A stretch of DNA of 64,000 bases from Acanthornis magna. Lineage: Eukaryota > Chordata > Aves > Passeriformes > Acanthizidae. Under the pieces are notes generated by a model that saw only the letters and a list, made by a program, of their open reading frames with translations, ran no database searches and had not been told where the DNA came from. The number at the start of each line of letters is the position of its first letter. Within the stretch, counting starts at the first letter, position 1. The position numbers were made by a program, and so were the translations under genes. Below are positions 25,501 to 35,570 of this stretch, piece by piece. The DNA lies in the NCBI GenBank assembly GCA_036785705.1, contig JAWUZG010000056.1, forward strand, positions 19,565,535 through 19,629,534, read 5' to 3'.

Positions 25501-28500
25501 CAGTCAAGAGCCCAGAACTACCAGAGTTTGAGGCGCAACCGTACAGTGCCTTTTCCAGCCCTACAGTTCCTATCCCATTTTCAGTCACAAGCCCACCCCA
25601 CAGGAAATAGCACAGCCCAAGCCTACAGTGCCTTGCTCAGCTCTACCCTTGCTATCCCATTTTCAGTCTCTAGCCCAGCCCCAGTGATTTCAGCCCCAGC
25701 CCTACAGTCCCCAGTGATTTCAGCTCTAGCCCTACAGTCCCCAGCCCAGCCCCAGTGATTTCAGCTCCAGACCCACAAGCTTTATTGCACTGCCACCTCT
25801 GCTCTTCCAGCTCCAGCTCCGCATTTCTCCAGCACCGCCGGCTCCAGCTGCTGCAGGTCCAAAGGGCAGGATCTTCCTCTCGGCTCCAGCTCGGCAACGA
25901 GTCGGCTCCAGCCCCACACTCTCTAACCCTGCCCCACAGTCACTATCCCAGGCCTATTCTGATTTCAGCTCCAATCCTAAAGTCCCGAGCCCAGCCCCAG
26001 TGATTTCAGCTCCAATCCTACAGTCACTAGCCCAGCTCTACAGTGATTTCAGCTCCAGCCCTGCAGTCTCTACCCCTGCCCCACAGTCACTATCCCAGGC
26101 CCATTTTAATTTCTGCTCCAATACTACTGTCGCTAGCCCAGTTCTACAGTGATTTCAGCTCCAGCCCCGCCGTCTCTACTCCAGACTCATAGTCAATAAG
26201 ACACCTCCACCATGATTTCTCATCCAATCCCACAGTCCCTTTTTCACTGCTTCATTTTCTATCCCATTTTCAGTCCCAATCCAAGCCCCACACTCAGTAC
26301 CACAGCCCCACAAGGATTTCACGCTCAGCTATACATTGCCTTGAAGAGACGCAGTCAAGAGCCCAGCACTCGCAGGGTTTGAGACGCAAGCTTACAGTTC
26401 CTTTCTCAGCCCGACGCTTTCTATGCAATTTTCAGATGCAATCCAAACCTCACAATCAATATCACAGCCCTATAGTGATTCCAGGCCCAAGCCTACAGTG
26501 CCTTGCTCAGCTCTACCCTTGCTATCCCATTTTGAGTCTCTAGCCCAGCCCCAGTGATTTCAGCCCCAGCCCTACAGTCCCCAGTGATTTCAGCTCCAGC
26601 CCTACAGTCCCCAGCCCAGCCCCAGTGATTTCAGCTCCAGACCCACAAGCTTTATTGCACTGCCACCTCTGCTCTTCAGCTCCAGCTCCGCATTTCTCCA
26701 GAACCACCGGCTCCAGCTGCTGCAGGTCCAAAGGGCAGGATCTTCCTCTCGGCTTCAGCTCGGCAACGAGTCGGCTCCAGCCCCACACTCTCTAACCCTG
26801 CCCACAGTCACTATCCCAGGCCTATTCTGATTTCTGCTCCAATACTACTGTCGCTAGCCCAGCCCCAGTGATTTCAGCTCCAATCCTACAGTCACTAGCC
26901 CAGCTCTACAGTGATTTCAGCTCCAGCCCTGCAGTCTCTACCCCTGCCCCACAGTCACTATCCCAGGCCCATTTTGATTTCTGCTCCAATACTACTGTCG
27001 CTAGCCCAGTTCTACAGTGATTTCAGCTCCAGCCCCGCTGTCTCTACTCCAGACTCATAGTCAATAAGACACCTCCACCATGATTTCTCATCCAATCCCA
27101 CAGTCCCTTTTTCAATGCTCCATTTTCTATCCCATTTTCAGTCCCAATCCAAGCCCCACACTCAATACCACAGCCCCACAAGGATTTCACGCTCAGCTAT
27201 ACATTGCCTTGAAGAGACGCAGTCAAGAGCCCAGCACTCGCAGGGTTTGAGATGCAAGCTTACAGTTCCTTTCTCAGCCCGACGCTTTCTATGCAATTTT
27301 CAGATGCAATCCAAACCTCACAATCAATATCACAGCCCTATAGTGATTCCAGGCCCAAGCCTACAGTGCCTTGCTCAGCTCTACCCTTGCTATCCCATTT
27401 TCAGTCTCTAGCCCAGCCCCAGTGATTTCAGCCCCAGCCCTACAGTCCCCAGTGATTTCAGCTCCAGACCCACAAGCTTTATTGCACTGCCACCTCTGCT
27501 CTTCCAGCTCCAGCTCCGCATTTCTCCAGCACCGCCGGCTCCAGCTGCTGCAGGTCCAAAGGGCAGGATCTTCCTCTCGGCTCCAGCTCGGCAACGAGTC
27601 GGCTCCAGCCCCACACTCTCTAACCCTGCCCACAGTCACTATCCCAGGCCTATTCTGATTTCAGCTCCAATCCTAAAGTCCCGAGCCCAGCCCCAGTGAT
27701 TTCAGCTCCAATCCTACTGCCACTAGTCCAGAACTACAGTGATTTCAGCTCCAGCCCCACAGTCTCTACCCCAGCCCCAGAGTCAGTTAAGACGCCTCCA
27801 CCACCATTTCAGCTCCAATCCCACAGTGCCTTTTCCGGCGTGACCTTTTCTATCCCGTGTTCAGTCCTAATCCCAGCCCCACATTCACCATCACAGCCTT
27901 ACAAATATTTCAAGCTCAGCCCTACATTGCCTTGCAGAGACGCAGTCAAGAGCCCAGAACTACCAGAGTTTGAGGCGCAACCGTACAGTGCCTTTTCCAG
28001 CCCTACAGTTCCTATCCCATTTTCAGTCACAAGCCCACCCCACAGGAAATAGCACAGCCCAAGCCTACAGTGCCTTGCTCAGCTCTACCCTTGCTATCCC
28101 ATTTTCAGTCTCTAGCCCAGCCCCAGTGATTTCAGCCCCAGCCCTACAGTCCCCAGTGATTTCAGCTCTAGCCCTACAGTCCCCAGCCCAGCCCCAGTGA
28201 TTTCAGCTCCAGACCCACAAGCTTTATTGCACTGCCACCTCTGCTCTTCCAGCTCCAGCTCCGCATTTCTCCAGCACCGCCGGCTCCAGCTGCTGCAGGT
28301 CCAAAGGGCAGGATCTTCCTCTCGGCTCCAGCTCGGCAACGAGTCGGCTCCAGCCCCACACTCTCTAACCCTGCCCCACAGTCACTATCCCAGGCCTATT
28401 CTGATTTCAGCTCCAATCCTAAAGTCCCGAGCCCAGCCCCAGTGATTTCAGCTCCAATCCTACAGTCACTAGCCCAGCTCTACAGTGATTTCAGCTCCAG

Positions 28501-29040
28501 CCCTGCAGTCTCTACCCCTGCCCCACAGTCACTATCCCAGGCCCATTTTAATTTCTGCTCCAATACTACTGTCGCTAGCCCAGTTCTACAGTGATTTCAG
28601 CTCCAGCCCCGCCGTCTCTACTCCAGACTCATAGTCAATAAGACACCTCCACCATGATTTCTCATCCAATCCCACAGTCCCTTTTTCACTGCTTCATTTT
28701 CTATCCCATTTTCAGTCCCAATCCAAGCCCCACACTCAGTACCACAGCCCCACAAGGATTTCACGCTCAGCTATACATTGCCTTGAAGAGACGCAGTCAA
28801 GAGCCCAGCACTCGCAGGGTTTGAGACGCAAGCTTACAGTTCCTTTCTCAGCCCGACGCTTTCTATGCAATTTTCAGATGCAATCCAAACCTCACAATCA
28901 ATATCACAGCCCTATAGTGATTCCAGGCCCAAGCCTACAGTGCCTTGCTCAGCTCTACCCTTGCTATCCCATTTTGAGTCTCTAGCCCAGCCCCAGTGAT
29001 TTCAGCCCCAGCCCTACAGTCCCCAGTGATTTCAGCTCTA
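21600..29040. repeat. 2.44-kb higher-order repeat, about three tandem copies
   Basis: Landmarks at 22588, 25029 and 27471 and their neighbours repeat at 2441-2442 bp. Each copy consists of units of about 828, 743 and 870 bp. Private variants such as the cccattttaatttctgc change at about 23660, 26101 and 28544 recur with the period, showing that the 2.44-kb block was multiplied as a whole. The third copy departs at about 28.98 kb, where its terminal unit reverts to the longer landmark form. Confidence 0.88.
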
Positions 29041-29995
29041 GCCCTACAGTCCCCAGCCCAGCCCCAGTGATTTCAGCTCCAGACCCACAAGCTTTATTGC
29101 ACTGCCACCTCTGCTCTTCCAGCTCCAGCTCCGCATTTCTCCAGCACCGCCGGCTCCAGCTGCTGCAGGTCCAAAGGGCAGGATCTTCCTCTCGGCTCCA
29201 GCTCGGCAACGAGTCGGCTCCAGCCCCACACTCTCTAACCCTGCCCCAGTCACTGTCCCAGCCCCTATTTTGATATCTGCTCCAATCCTAAAGTCCCTAG
29301 CTCAGAGCTACAGTGATTTCAGCTCGAGCCCTACAGACTGTAACCCTGCCCCACAGTCACTATGCCAGTCCAATTTTGATTTCAGCTCCAATCCTAAAGT
29401 CCCTAACCCAGATCTACAGTGATTTCAGCTCCAGCCCCACAGTCTCTACCCCAGCCCCAGAGTCAGTTAAGACGCCTCCACCACCATTTCAGCTCCAATC
29501 CCACAATGCCTTTTTCGGCACAACAATTTCTATCCCATGTTCAGCCCCAATCCCAGCCCCACATTCACCATCACAGCCTTACAAATATTTCAAGCTCAGC
29601 CCTACATTGCCTTGCAGAGACGCCGTCAAGAGCTCAGAACTACCAGAGTTTGAGGCGCAACCGTACAGTGCCTTTTCCAGCCCCACAGTTCCCAGGCCGT
29701 TTTCAATCGCAAGCCCACCCCGCAGGCAATACCACAGCCCTATAGTGATTCCAGGCCCAAGCCTACAGTGCCTTGCTCAGCTCTACACTTGCTATCCCAT
29801 TTTCAGTCCCCAGCCCAGCCCCAGTGATTTCAGCTCCAGCCCTACAGTCCCCAGCCCAGCCCCAGTGATTTCAGCTCCAGACCCACAAGCTTTATTGCAC
29901 TGCCACCTCTGCTCTTCCAGCTCCAGCTCCGCATCTCTCCAGCACCGCCGACTCCAGCTGCTGCAGGTCCAAAGGGCAGGATCTTCCCCTCAGCT

Positions 29996-31020
29996 CCAGC
30001 TCTAGAACCCATATTCCGGCCCCAGCCCAGCAATCTTTATTCCACTTCCAGCCCTTTGGTTTGTGTCCCAACCGACAATTCCTTCCCAGATCAACAGGTA
30101 ATACCCAAGTTGAACACACATTTCAGCTCCAGCACTGCGGTCCCCATCCCAACCCCAGTGATTTCTTCTCCAGTCCCACAAGCTTTATTGCACTGCCTGC
30201 TCTTCTCTTTCCCTTCTGGCTCCACATCTTCCCAGCAGTGCCACATAAGGCTGCTCCTGCTTCTCAGGGCAGCATCTTTGCTTTACCCCTAGCTCTGTGT
30301 GCTTTCAGCTCAGCCCTTGAAGCCACAGTGCAGCCCCAGCCTGACAATCCTTACTCCAGATCCAGCGTCCCTGTCCCAGCCCCACAGGGCTTTCACCCCT
30401 AGCCCTACCATCTTGGTGTCTTCTCCAGCTGTGCTGCCTCAGCTCCTCAGCTTCCTACTGCTCCAGCTAAAAGCTGCTCCTGCTTCTTTCACTTGCAGAC
30501 TGGGGCTGTTGATAAAGCCACAAATCAGTCACTGGCATCACTTCAATGTCTCTTGGAGCTTTCACACCCCCCGCCATGGGATCCCAACTTTGGGGGCACG
30601 TCAGGCCTCAACGGCAACACGCACCTTCCCCCCCGCCCCTGGCTCTCACCCGCAGCACTTGCCCAAAAGGCCTCCCCCCTCACCTCCCCCAGGCAGCACC
30701 AGGGGCTGCCAATGGCCACTGGGCCCCTGCTTGCCCATGCCAAGAGGTGCCCTTGGGCTGCTTCTCAAGCCCTGGAGCCCCTGCACCCTCAGCTTGTGCT
30801 TGTGACCACCGGGTAGGGGCCGGCAACCCCCAGGCATCTCCTGCAGGCCCCCATCTGCAGCTCCATCCCCTCCTCCCATTGGCTTTAGCCAGCTCCGGCC
30901 CCAGCATTTCCACTGCACTGCATCACTTGGGGCCTGACTTTAGTGCCAACGTCCTTATTCCCCACCCGGGGCCTTTGCGTCTCCTATGGCCTCAGTGATT
31001 CAGGCCCAGCCCTACAATCT
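29996..31020. repeat. Degenerate right flank of the satellite
   Basis: Recognisable but diverged satellite motifs continue here: cccacaagctttattgcactgcc with changed surroundings at 30176, 'cagctccagcactg' at 30126, and a last gattcaggcccagccctac at about 30999. Homogenisation has evidently stopped at this edge. The left edge at 10.38 kb is sharp by comparison. Open frames here (up to 168 codons) are Pro/Ser-rich and not credible as genes. Confidence 0.8.
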
Positions 31021-31172
31021 TTAGTTAACTACCAAATACAGAGGAAAAGACCAAACCCAAGACTAAATCTACAATAATGTAGTACTCCAAAACTACCTGA
31101 GTGTAATCAAATGAGTACAACAACCAAGCAACTAATGAAGAAAATACTTCCAAATCAAACTAAAGCAAAATT
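31021..31172. other. Short A-rich spacer
   Basis: A-rich single-copy sequence between the satellite remnant and the CpG-island unit. No feature seen. Confidence 0.5.
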
Positions 31173-31211
31173 GAAAAACGGAAAAAAAAACCCAACCAAA
31201 ACTACTTTATT
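31173..31211 (-). terminator. Candidate poly(A) signal and downstream U/GU-rich element (minus strand)
   Basis: On the minus strand AATAAA lies at 31211-31206, 17 bases after the stop codon of the small ORF. It is followed by ggttgggttttttttt, a G/U-rich downstream element as expected of a cleavage site. Confidence 0.5.
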
Positions 31212-31227
31212 GCTTATGTTTTCAACA

Positions 31228-31506
31228 TTACTTTAACACCACAACTCTCGTGAAGCACTTTCCCCCGGCGCCGCTCCAGGCGCCGCTGGCACAACTAGGC
31301 ACAAGCAGCACCACCGCCCAAGGACAGCGCCAGCCCCACGCCCCCGCCGCGGCCCCGCCACAAGCCCAGGCTGACGCGGGACGAGCGCCCATGCTCACCA
31401 CCGCTCCCCGCGGCGACAGGCGCCGGGGATCCCTCACGGCGCAGCGGCGCTCTTCGCAGAGGCGCTCTTCGCATCGCCGAGCCGCACCTTCAGCCGCCAC
31501 TCTCAT
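31228..31506 (-). CDS. Hypothetical 92-residue protein in a compact CpG-island unit
   Basis: No family is recognised. I chose the ATG at 31506 because it is the first one downstream of a TATA box on the minus strand; a further upstream ATG (31617) would place the TATA box inside the coding region. It has a purine at -3. The peptide begins MRVAAEGAARRCEERLCEER, then is Ala/Gly/Arg/Trp-rich, has a hydrophobic stretch around residues 62-70 (WAVVLLVPS), and ends GGKCFTRVVVLK. It has six or more cysteines. A Met at residue 39 followed by the hydrophobic stretch could resemble a signal peptide, but this is weak. High GC content makes long open frames likely by chance, so this may be a non-coding RNA or a spurious ORF. 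The surrounding promoter and poly(A) motifs are better evidence for transcription than the peptide is for translation. Confidence 0.3.
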   Translation of the reverse strand: MRVAAEGAARRCEERLCEERRCAVRDPRRLSPRGAVVSMGARPASAWACGGAAAGAWGWRCPWAVVLLVPSCASGAWSGAGGKCFTRVVVLK

Positions 31507-31551
31507 CCTCACCGCCGCCGCACTGCGGCCAGCTCCCCTCTGCGCACGCCC

Positions 31552-31614
31552 TTTATACCCCCGGCCGGGACAGCCCAGCCAATCACAGCCCGAAGCCGTG
31601 TCGGCCCCGCCAAT
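31552..31614 (-). promoter_or_regulatory. Minus-strand core promoter: TATA box and two CCAAT boxes
   Basis: On the minus strand, gggtataaagg has TATAAA at 31557-31552. Two copies of gctgtgattggc (CCAAT boxes at 31583-31579 and 31614-31610 on the plus-strand numbering) lie 22 and 53 bp upstream of it, 31 bp apart. The region is CpG-rich. Transcription would start near 31525 and run toward lower coordinates. Confidence 0.6.
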
Positions 31615-31672
31615 CACAGCTCACCCCGTTCCCACCACGCCCGCCTCCCGCCGCCGCCACTCCAGGCTTCTC

Positions 31673-31893
31673 AGAGTCTGACTCTGCTTCCTCTATTTTC
31701 TTTAACTCTGCTTCCTCTGTTTTCTCTAACTGCTTCCTCTATTTTCTGTAAGTCTAACTCTGCTTCCTCTATTTTCTGTAAGTGTAACTCTGCTTCCTCT
31801 GTTTTCTGTAAGTGTAACTCTGCTTCCTCTGTTTTCTGTAAGTGTAACTCTGCTTCCTCTGTTTTCTCTGCGTCTAACTCTGCTTCCTCTAGA
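31673..31893. repeat. 30-bp minisatellite, about seven copies
   Basis: The unit is roughly taactctgcttcctct + gttttctgtaagtg. Copies are near-perfect in the middle (31750-31870) and diverged at the ends. Several units read ctgtaagtg, a splice-donor-like match, but the repeated context argues against function. Confidence 0.92.
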
Positions 31894-31929
31894 TCCCCGC
31901 GTCCCAGCCAGCCCCGGCTTGGCTTTCGG

Positions 31930-33240
31930 GAGAGGCCGGTGCCGCCGCCGCCGCCGCCGCCGCCCGAAGCGCCGATTCCCGCCGCCGCCCGAGCCGCCGC
32001 CCTCGGAGCCGCCGCCACCCGGGGCGCCGCCGCTCCTCGCCGCCCGTGGCGCCGCCGCTCCTCGCCGCCCGTGGCGCCGCCGCCCGCGGCGCCGCTTTCC
32101 GCCGCTGCCCGCCGCCGCCCGAGCCGCCGCCCTCGGAGCCGCCGCCGCCCGTGGCGCCGCCGCTCCTCGGCGCCCGTGGCGCCGCCGCTCCTCGGCGCCC
32201 GTGGCGCCGCCGCTCCTCGCCGCCCGGGGCGCCGCCGCTCCTCGCCGCCCGTGGCGCCGCCGCCCGCGGCGCCGCTTTCCGCCGCTGCCCGCCGCCGCCC
32301 GAGCCGCCGCCCTCGGAGCCGCCGCCGCCCGTGGCGCCGCCGCTCCTCGCCGCCCGTGGCGCCGCCGCTCCTCGCCGCCCGTGGCGCCGCCGCTCCTCGC
32401 CGCCCGGGGCGCCGCCGCTCCTCGCCGCCCGTGGCGCCGCCGCCCGCGGCGCCGCTTTCCGCCGCTTTCCGCCGCTGCCCGCCGCCGCCCGAGCCGCCGC
32501 CCTCGGAGCCGCCGCCGCCCGTGGCGCCGCCGCTCCTCGCCGCCCGTGGCGCCGCCGCTCCTCGCCGCCCGAAGCGCCGCCGCCCACGGCGCCGCTTTCC
32601 GCCGCTGCCCGCCGCCGCCCGAAGCGCCGCTGCTCGCCGCCCCCGAGCCGCCGCCGCCCGCCGCGGTCCGTGGCGCGGCTGCCCGCCGCCGACCCCCCCA
32701 GGCGCCGCCGGCGCGAGCCGCCGCCGGCGCGAGCCGCCGCCGCCGCCCGAAGCGCCGATTCCCGCCGCCGCCCGAGCCGCCGCCCTCGGAGCCGTCGCCG
32801 CCCGTGGCGCCGCCGCTCCTCGGCGCCCGTGGCGCCGCCGCTTCTCGCCGCCCGAAGCGCCGCCGCCCGCGGCGCCGCTTTCCGCCGCTGCCCGCCGCCG
32901 CCCGAAGCGCCGCTGCTCGCCGCCCCCGAGCCGCCGCCGCCCGCCGCGGTCCGTGGCGCGGCTGCCCGCCGCCGCCCCCCCCCAGGCGCCGCCGGCGCGA
33001 GCCGCCGCCGCCCGAACCGCAGCCGCCCGAGCTGCCGCCGCCGCCGCCGCCCGAAGCGCCGATTCCCGCCGCCGCCCGAGCCGCCGCCCTCGGAGCCGCC
33101 GCCGCCCGTGGCGCCGCCGCTCCTCGCCGCCCGTGGCGCCGCCGCCCGCGGCGCCGCTTTCCGCCGCTGCCCGCCGCCGCCCGAAGCGCCGCTCCTCGCC
33201 GCCCCCGAGCCGCCGCTGCCCGCAGCACCGCTGCCCTTCG
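31930..33240. repeat. GC-extreme minisatellite: 25-bp units in about 180-bp blocks
   Basis: Nearly pure G+C. The core 25-bp unit is cgcccgtggcgccgccgctc + ctcgc (clear at 32351, 32376 and 32401). A larger block with gccgctttccgccgctgcc recurs at about 32092, 32272 and 32452, a 180-bp spacing, with further copies near 32870 and 33150. A few blocks carry cgcggtccgtggcgcggctg (about 32660 and 32945). Because A and T are almost absent, open frames of 400-586 codons exist in several frames on both strands; they are Ala/Arg/Pro/Gly-rich by-products and not genes. The array begins right after gatccccgcgtccc...ttggctttcgggagaggcc, a sequence that recurs in repeat block B at 33416, so it seems to have grown inside a copy of that repeat. 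Confidence 0.93.
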
Positions 33241-33316
33241 CCGCTATCGGAGGCACCGCTGCCCGCCCCCACTCGAGGTAACGCTCCCCGCTGCCACCAT
33301 AGGCACCGCTGCCCGC

Positions 33317-33734
33317 CGCACGGCACAGGTCTCCCGGCTGTCGGTCCCCTCCCCGCAGGTCACCGAGTACTGCAAGAGCCTGAGTACAGCTTAGGACATT
33401 CCAGCAGCGGGCACAGATCCCCGCGTCCCGGCCAGCCCCGGCTTGGCTTTCGGGAGAGGCCGGTGCCGCTCTTGACCACCGCCGCCCCGTCGGGACCTGG
33501 GTCCCAGGGCTTTGCACGGTGCTCAGCCGTGGCACTGTCATCTCTCGGGGAGATCCCCTCTCTGGAACATGGCACAGACAGAGCAGTCGATGCTGTTGGG
33601 ATGGGACTGGATACGGTACAGTGTATGGAGCCGGTTGGCAGAATTACTAGAGGTTTTTGTGTGGCATTCCTGCTCATCTGCTGCCCAGCTGGGAACTGAA
33701 ATGGGGTGAGATACCATCAACTGCTACATAAAAT
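33317..33734 (+). repeat. Repeat block B, GC-rich part (copy B)
   Basis: Direct-orientation copy of 8445-8862 with the same landmarks in the same order, diverging at scattered positions (for example gtactgcaagagcctg here against gcaccgcaagacccag in copy A). It is followed by the same kind of TA/TG microsatellite. Open frames here are shared with copies A and C as duplicated DNA. Confidence 0.85.
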
Positions 33735-34298
33735 TAAATGTGTATGTAGATGTAGATGTAGATGTACATGCATACATGTATATGTATATGTACATGCATA
33801 CATGTATATGTATACATCTATACATGTACATATCTATATATCTCTATATATCTATACATATCTATAGATATATAGAGATATAGGTATAATGTGTGTGTGT
33901 ATATACGTGTGTGTTTATAAATACACATATATATATATACATGTATATATATAATACGTACATATACATATATACGTATATATAAAAATGCATATACATA
34001 CATATGTATATATACATATATATGTGTGTATATATATACTGTGTGCATATATATATGTATATATATAAATACATACACATGTGTATATCTATAAAAATAC
34101 ATATACATACACATATATGCGTATGTATAGATATATATGTATATATGTGTATCTATATATGTATGTGTATATACTTGTATGTCTATCTCTATATATTATA
34201 TATATCTACATTATCTATATCTAATATATATGTATGTATGTGTATATATATGTGTATATCTCTATACACATATATCTACATCTACATATATATGTATA
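33735..34298. repeat. TA/TG microsatellite, left part, interrupted by the provirus
   Basis: Interspersed TATA, TGTATA and TAGATG motifs. The last six bases, tgtata at 34293-34298, are repeated immediately after the provirus (39558-39563). Confidence 0.93.
34293..34298. repeat. Target-site duplication, left copy (TGTATA)
   Basis: TGTATA directly abuts the left LTR and is repeated at 39558-39563 after the right LTR. Six bases is the size made by alpha- and betaretroviral integrases. Because the target is a TGTATA-rich microsatellite, part of the match could be chance. Confidence 0.7.
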
Positions 34299-34803
34299 TG
34301 TTGCGGTATAAAAATCCCATTTAAGGTAGTCCCATTTAAGGTTGGACCGACACCATTTAAGGTAATCCCATTTAAGGTTACGCACCGCAATCGACGAGGA
34401 GAATAAGCAATCCAGGATCAATGTGATCAATATAAGCTTTATTCCCCACTCTTTCTCTAGGTTCTCAGACTTAAGTACATTTTTCAGCAGCTTGCAGGTT
34501 TTACATGTCATTATGTCATTGGTTAGTAAGACTACTTGCTACACTATTATTGGTTAGATGCATACAGCTACAATACTTGTTCCCTCCCAACTCACGGTCC
34601 CTTAATCTGATGTTCTGTATTCTTTTGACCACAACTCTTCTTTCATAAATTCGGTACTTTCCCAAAACGACCAAGGACATTGTCCTTGCAGCTTTCTCTC
34701 AAGGTTTTGCTTGCACAATGCCTACTCTGTACTCTGTGGCAGATGCTGCAAAAGCAGAGCATCTAGCATCTCATGGTCCTGCTCTTCGAGCCATCTCTCC
34801 ACA
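34299..34803 (-). repeat. 3' LTR of the provirus (505 bp)
   Basis: Read on the minus strand it starts TGTGGAGAGATGGC at 34803 and ends CCGCAACA at 34299, the TG...CA ends of an LTR. It carries two CCAAT boxes (34553-34549 and 34522-34518), a TATA-like tacttaag about 60 bases further on (about 34475), and a poly(A) signal AATAAA at 34443-34438. U5 holds four copies of a ccttaaatgg-type module. The end of env overlaps U3 down to 34722. Confidence 0.93.
34438..34443 (-). terminator. Poly(A) signal in the 3' LTR
   Basis: AATAAA on the minus strand (ggggaataaagc), about 360 bases into the LTR, where an R-region signal is expected. The same signal is present in the 5' LTR. Confidence 0.75.
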
Positions 34804-35570
34804 ATTCCCCCGTTTTGTTTTTGTGCAAGCAAAACGTTCTCGCCAAGCACATTTATCTGTTTCATCAAACACCCATAAATGAGTCTAGCAGCTATGATGA
34901 GTATAATAATACCAAGCAAGTGCAATCCCTCGAGCAACAGTGTTCGGAGCCAACCTGTAATGCCAAATGAGGACAGCCATCCTTCCATTCCAACTCCATC
35001 ACTCACCTGCAGTTGATGGGTAAGCCGGCTTAAAGTCTGCAACTGTGCGTGTATGGATTTGGAATGGTCAGAAAGATTCATACAACACATTCCTTCAAAC
35101 TCCTCACATCCATGCCTGTGAGCTAATAACAGAAAATCTATGGCTGCTCTATTTTGCAAGGTTGCATGCTGTATCGAATCAACATCAAGCAACATATCAG
35201 AAATTGCCTTAGAAGTAGCATTGGTCTGCTTTGCAAGCCAGCAACCTAAGTGATTCAGCGTCTTCAATGCATGTGCTGTGCCAACGTGCAGGAGGATAGA
35301 AGCAAACACTAGCTGTGCTAAATTCCAAGCTGTAACAGAGTCATCACAATCTGGACTAAACATGTTAGCGCTACGTTTTGTACGTTTGTACATAGGAGCT
35401 AAGCTTCCCTTAAAGGATTTGAAAGAACGAAACATGGTTAGTCGCCCGAAAGTACAGGGACCTCCAATAGACTTTCCTGGTATTCTCTTCCATGCTCTAT
35501 TTCCACAAATCAAAAAGATATTGTCTAACAACCCAATAGCAATATCTCCGGGAACAATTGGTTGGGGCAA
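34722..35570 (-). pseudogene. env remnant: end of SU and whole transmembrane subunit (TM)
   Basis: This is the membrane-fusion part of a retroviral envelope in one open frame of 282 codons (first Met at 35570; the frame is open further upstream). A furin-type site YKRTKRSAN lies at residues 61-69. After it come a hydrophobic stretch between Cys75 and Cys110, like the internal, disulphide-bounded fusion loop of alpharetroviruses; an immunosuppressive-domain-like LQNRAAIDFLLLAH at 138-151; and a CX6CC motif (C155, C162, C163), the signature of TM subunits covalently linked to SU. A membrane span covers about residues 211-231. Potential N-glycosylation sites are N117 and N165. The tail runs into the 3' LTR. 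The upstream half of env is in another frame, so the gene is broken as it stands. It belongs to an old viral copy and is described only. Confidence 0.85.
34804..34820 (-). other. Polypurine tract
   Basis: On the minus strand AAACAAAACGGGGGAAT directly precedes the TGTGG start of the 3' LTR, the expected position and composition of the plus-strand primer for reverse transcription. Confidence 0.85.

Larger units (their letters stand above)
10377..29995. repeat. Large C-rich satellite array, units about 0.70-0.87 kb
   Basis: The array is about 19.6 kb. The unit landmark acaagctttattgcactgcc occurs at about 10472, 11194, 11898, 12768, 13618, 14470, 15322, 16042, 16910, 17616, 18486, 19337, 20188, 21040, 21760, 22588, 23332, 24201, 25029, 25772, 26643, 27471, 28214, 29084 and 29884: 25 units spaced about 704-871 bp. 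Part of each unit is itself built from roughly 30-bp subrepeats (agtgatttcag + ccccagccctacagtcccc). The plus strand is C-rich and G-poor. The 60-230-codon open frames recur on both strands with the unit, have no known domain and differ between units by frameshifts, so they are not called as genes. Each landmark holds a HindIII site (AAGCTT). Confidence 0.97.

Noticed and set aside
10350..30005. Recurring 60-230-codon frames in the satellite, for example those starting MISAPA
   Set aside because: They repeat with the DNA unit on both strands and break by small indels between units. No known domain; by-products of C-rich subrepeats.
31671..33699. Open frames of 400-586 codons on both strands, rich in Ala, Arg, Pro and Gly
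   Set aside because: They occupy several frames of a nearly A/T-free minisatellite, where stop codons cannot occur. The 25-bp period shifts frame, and there is no domain.
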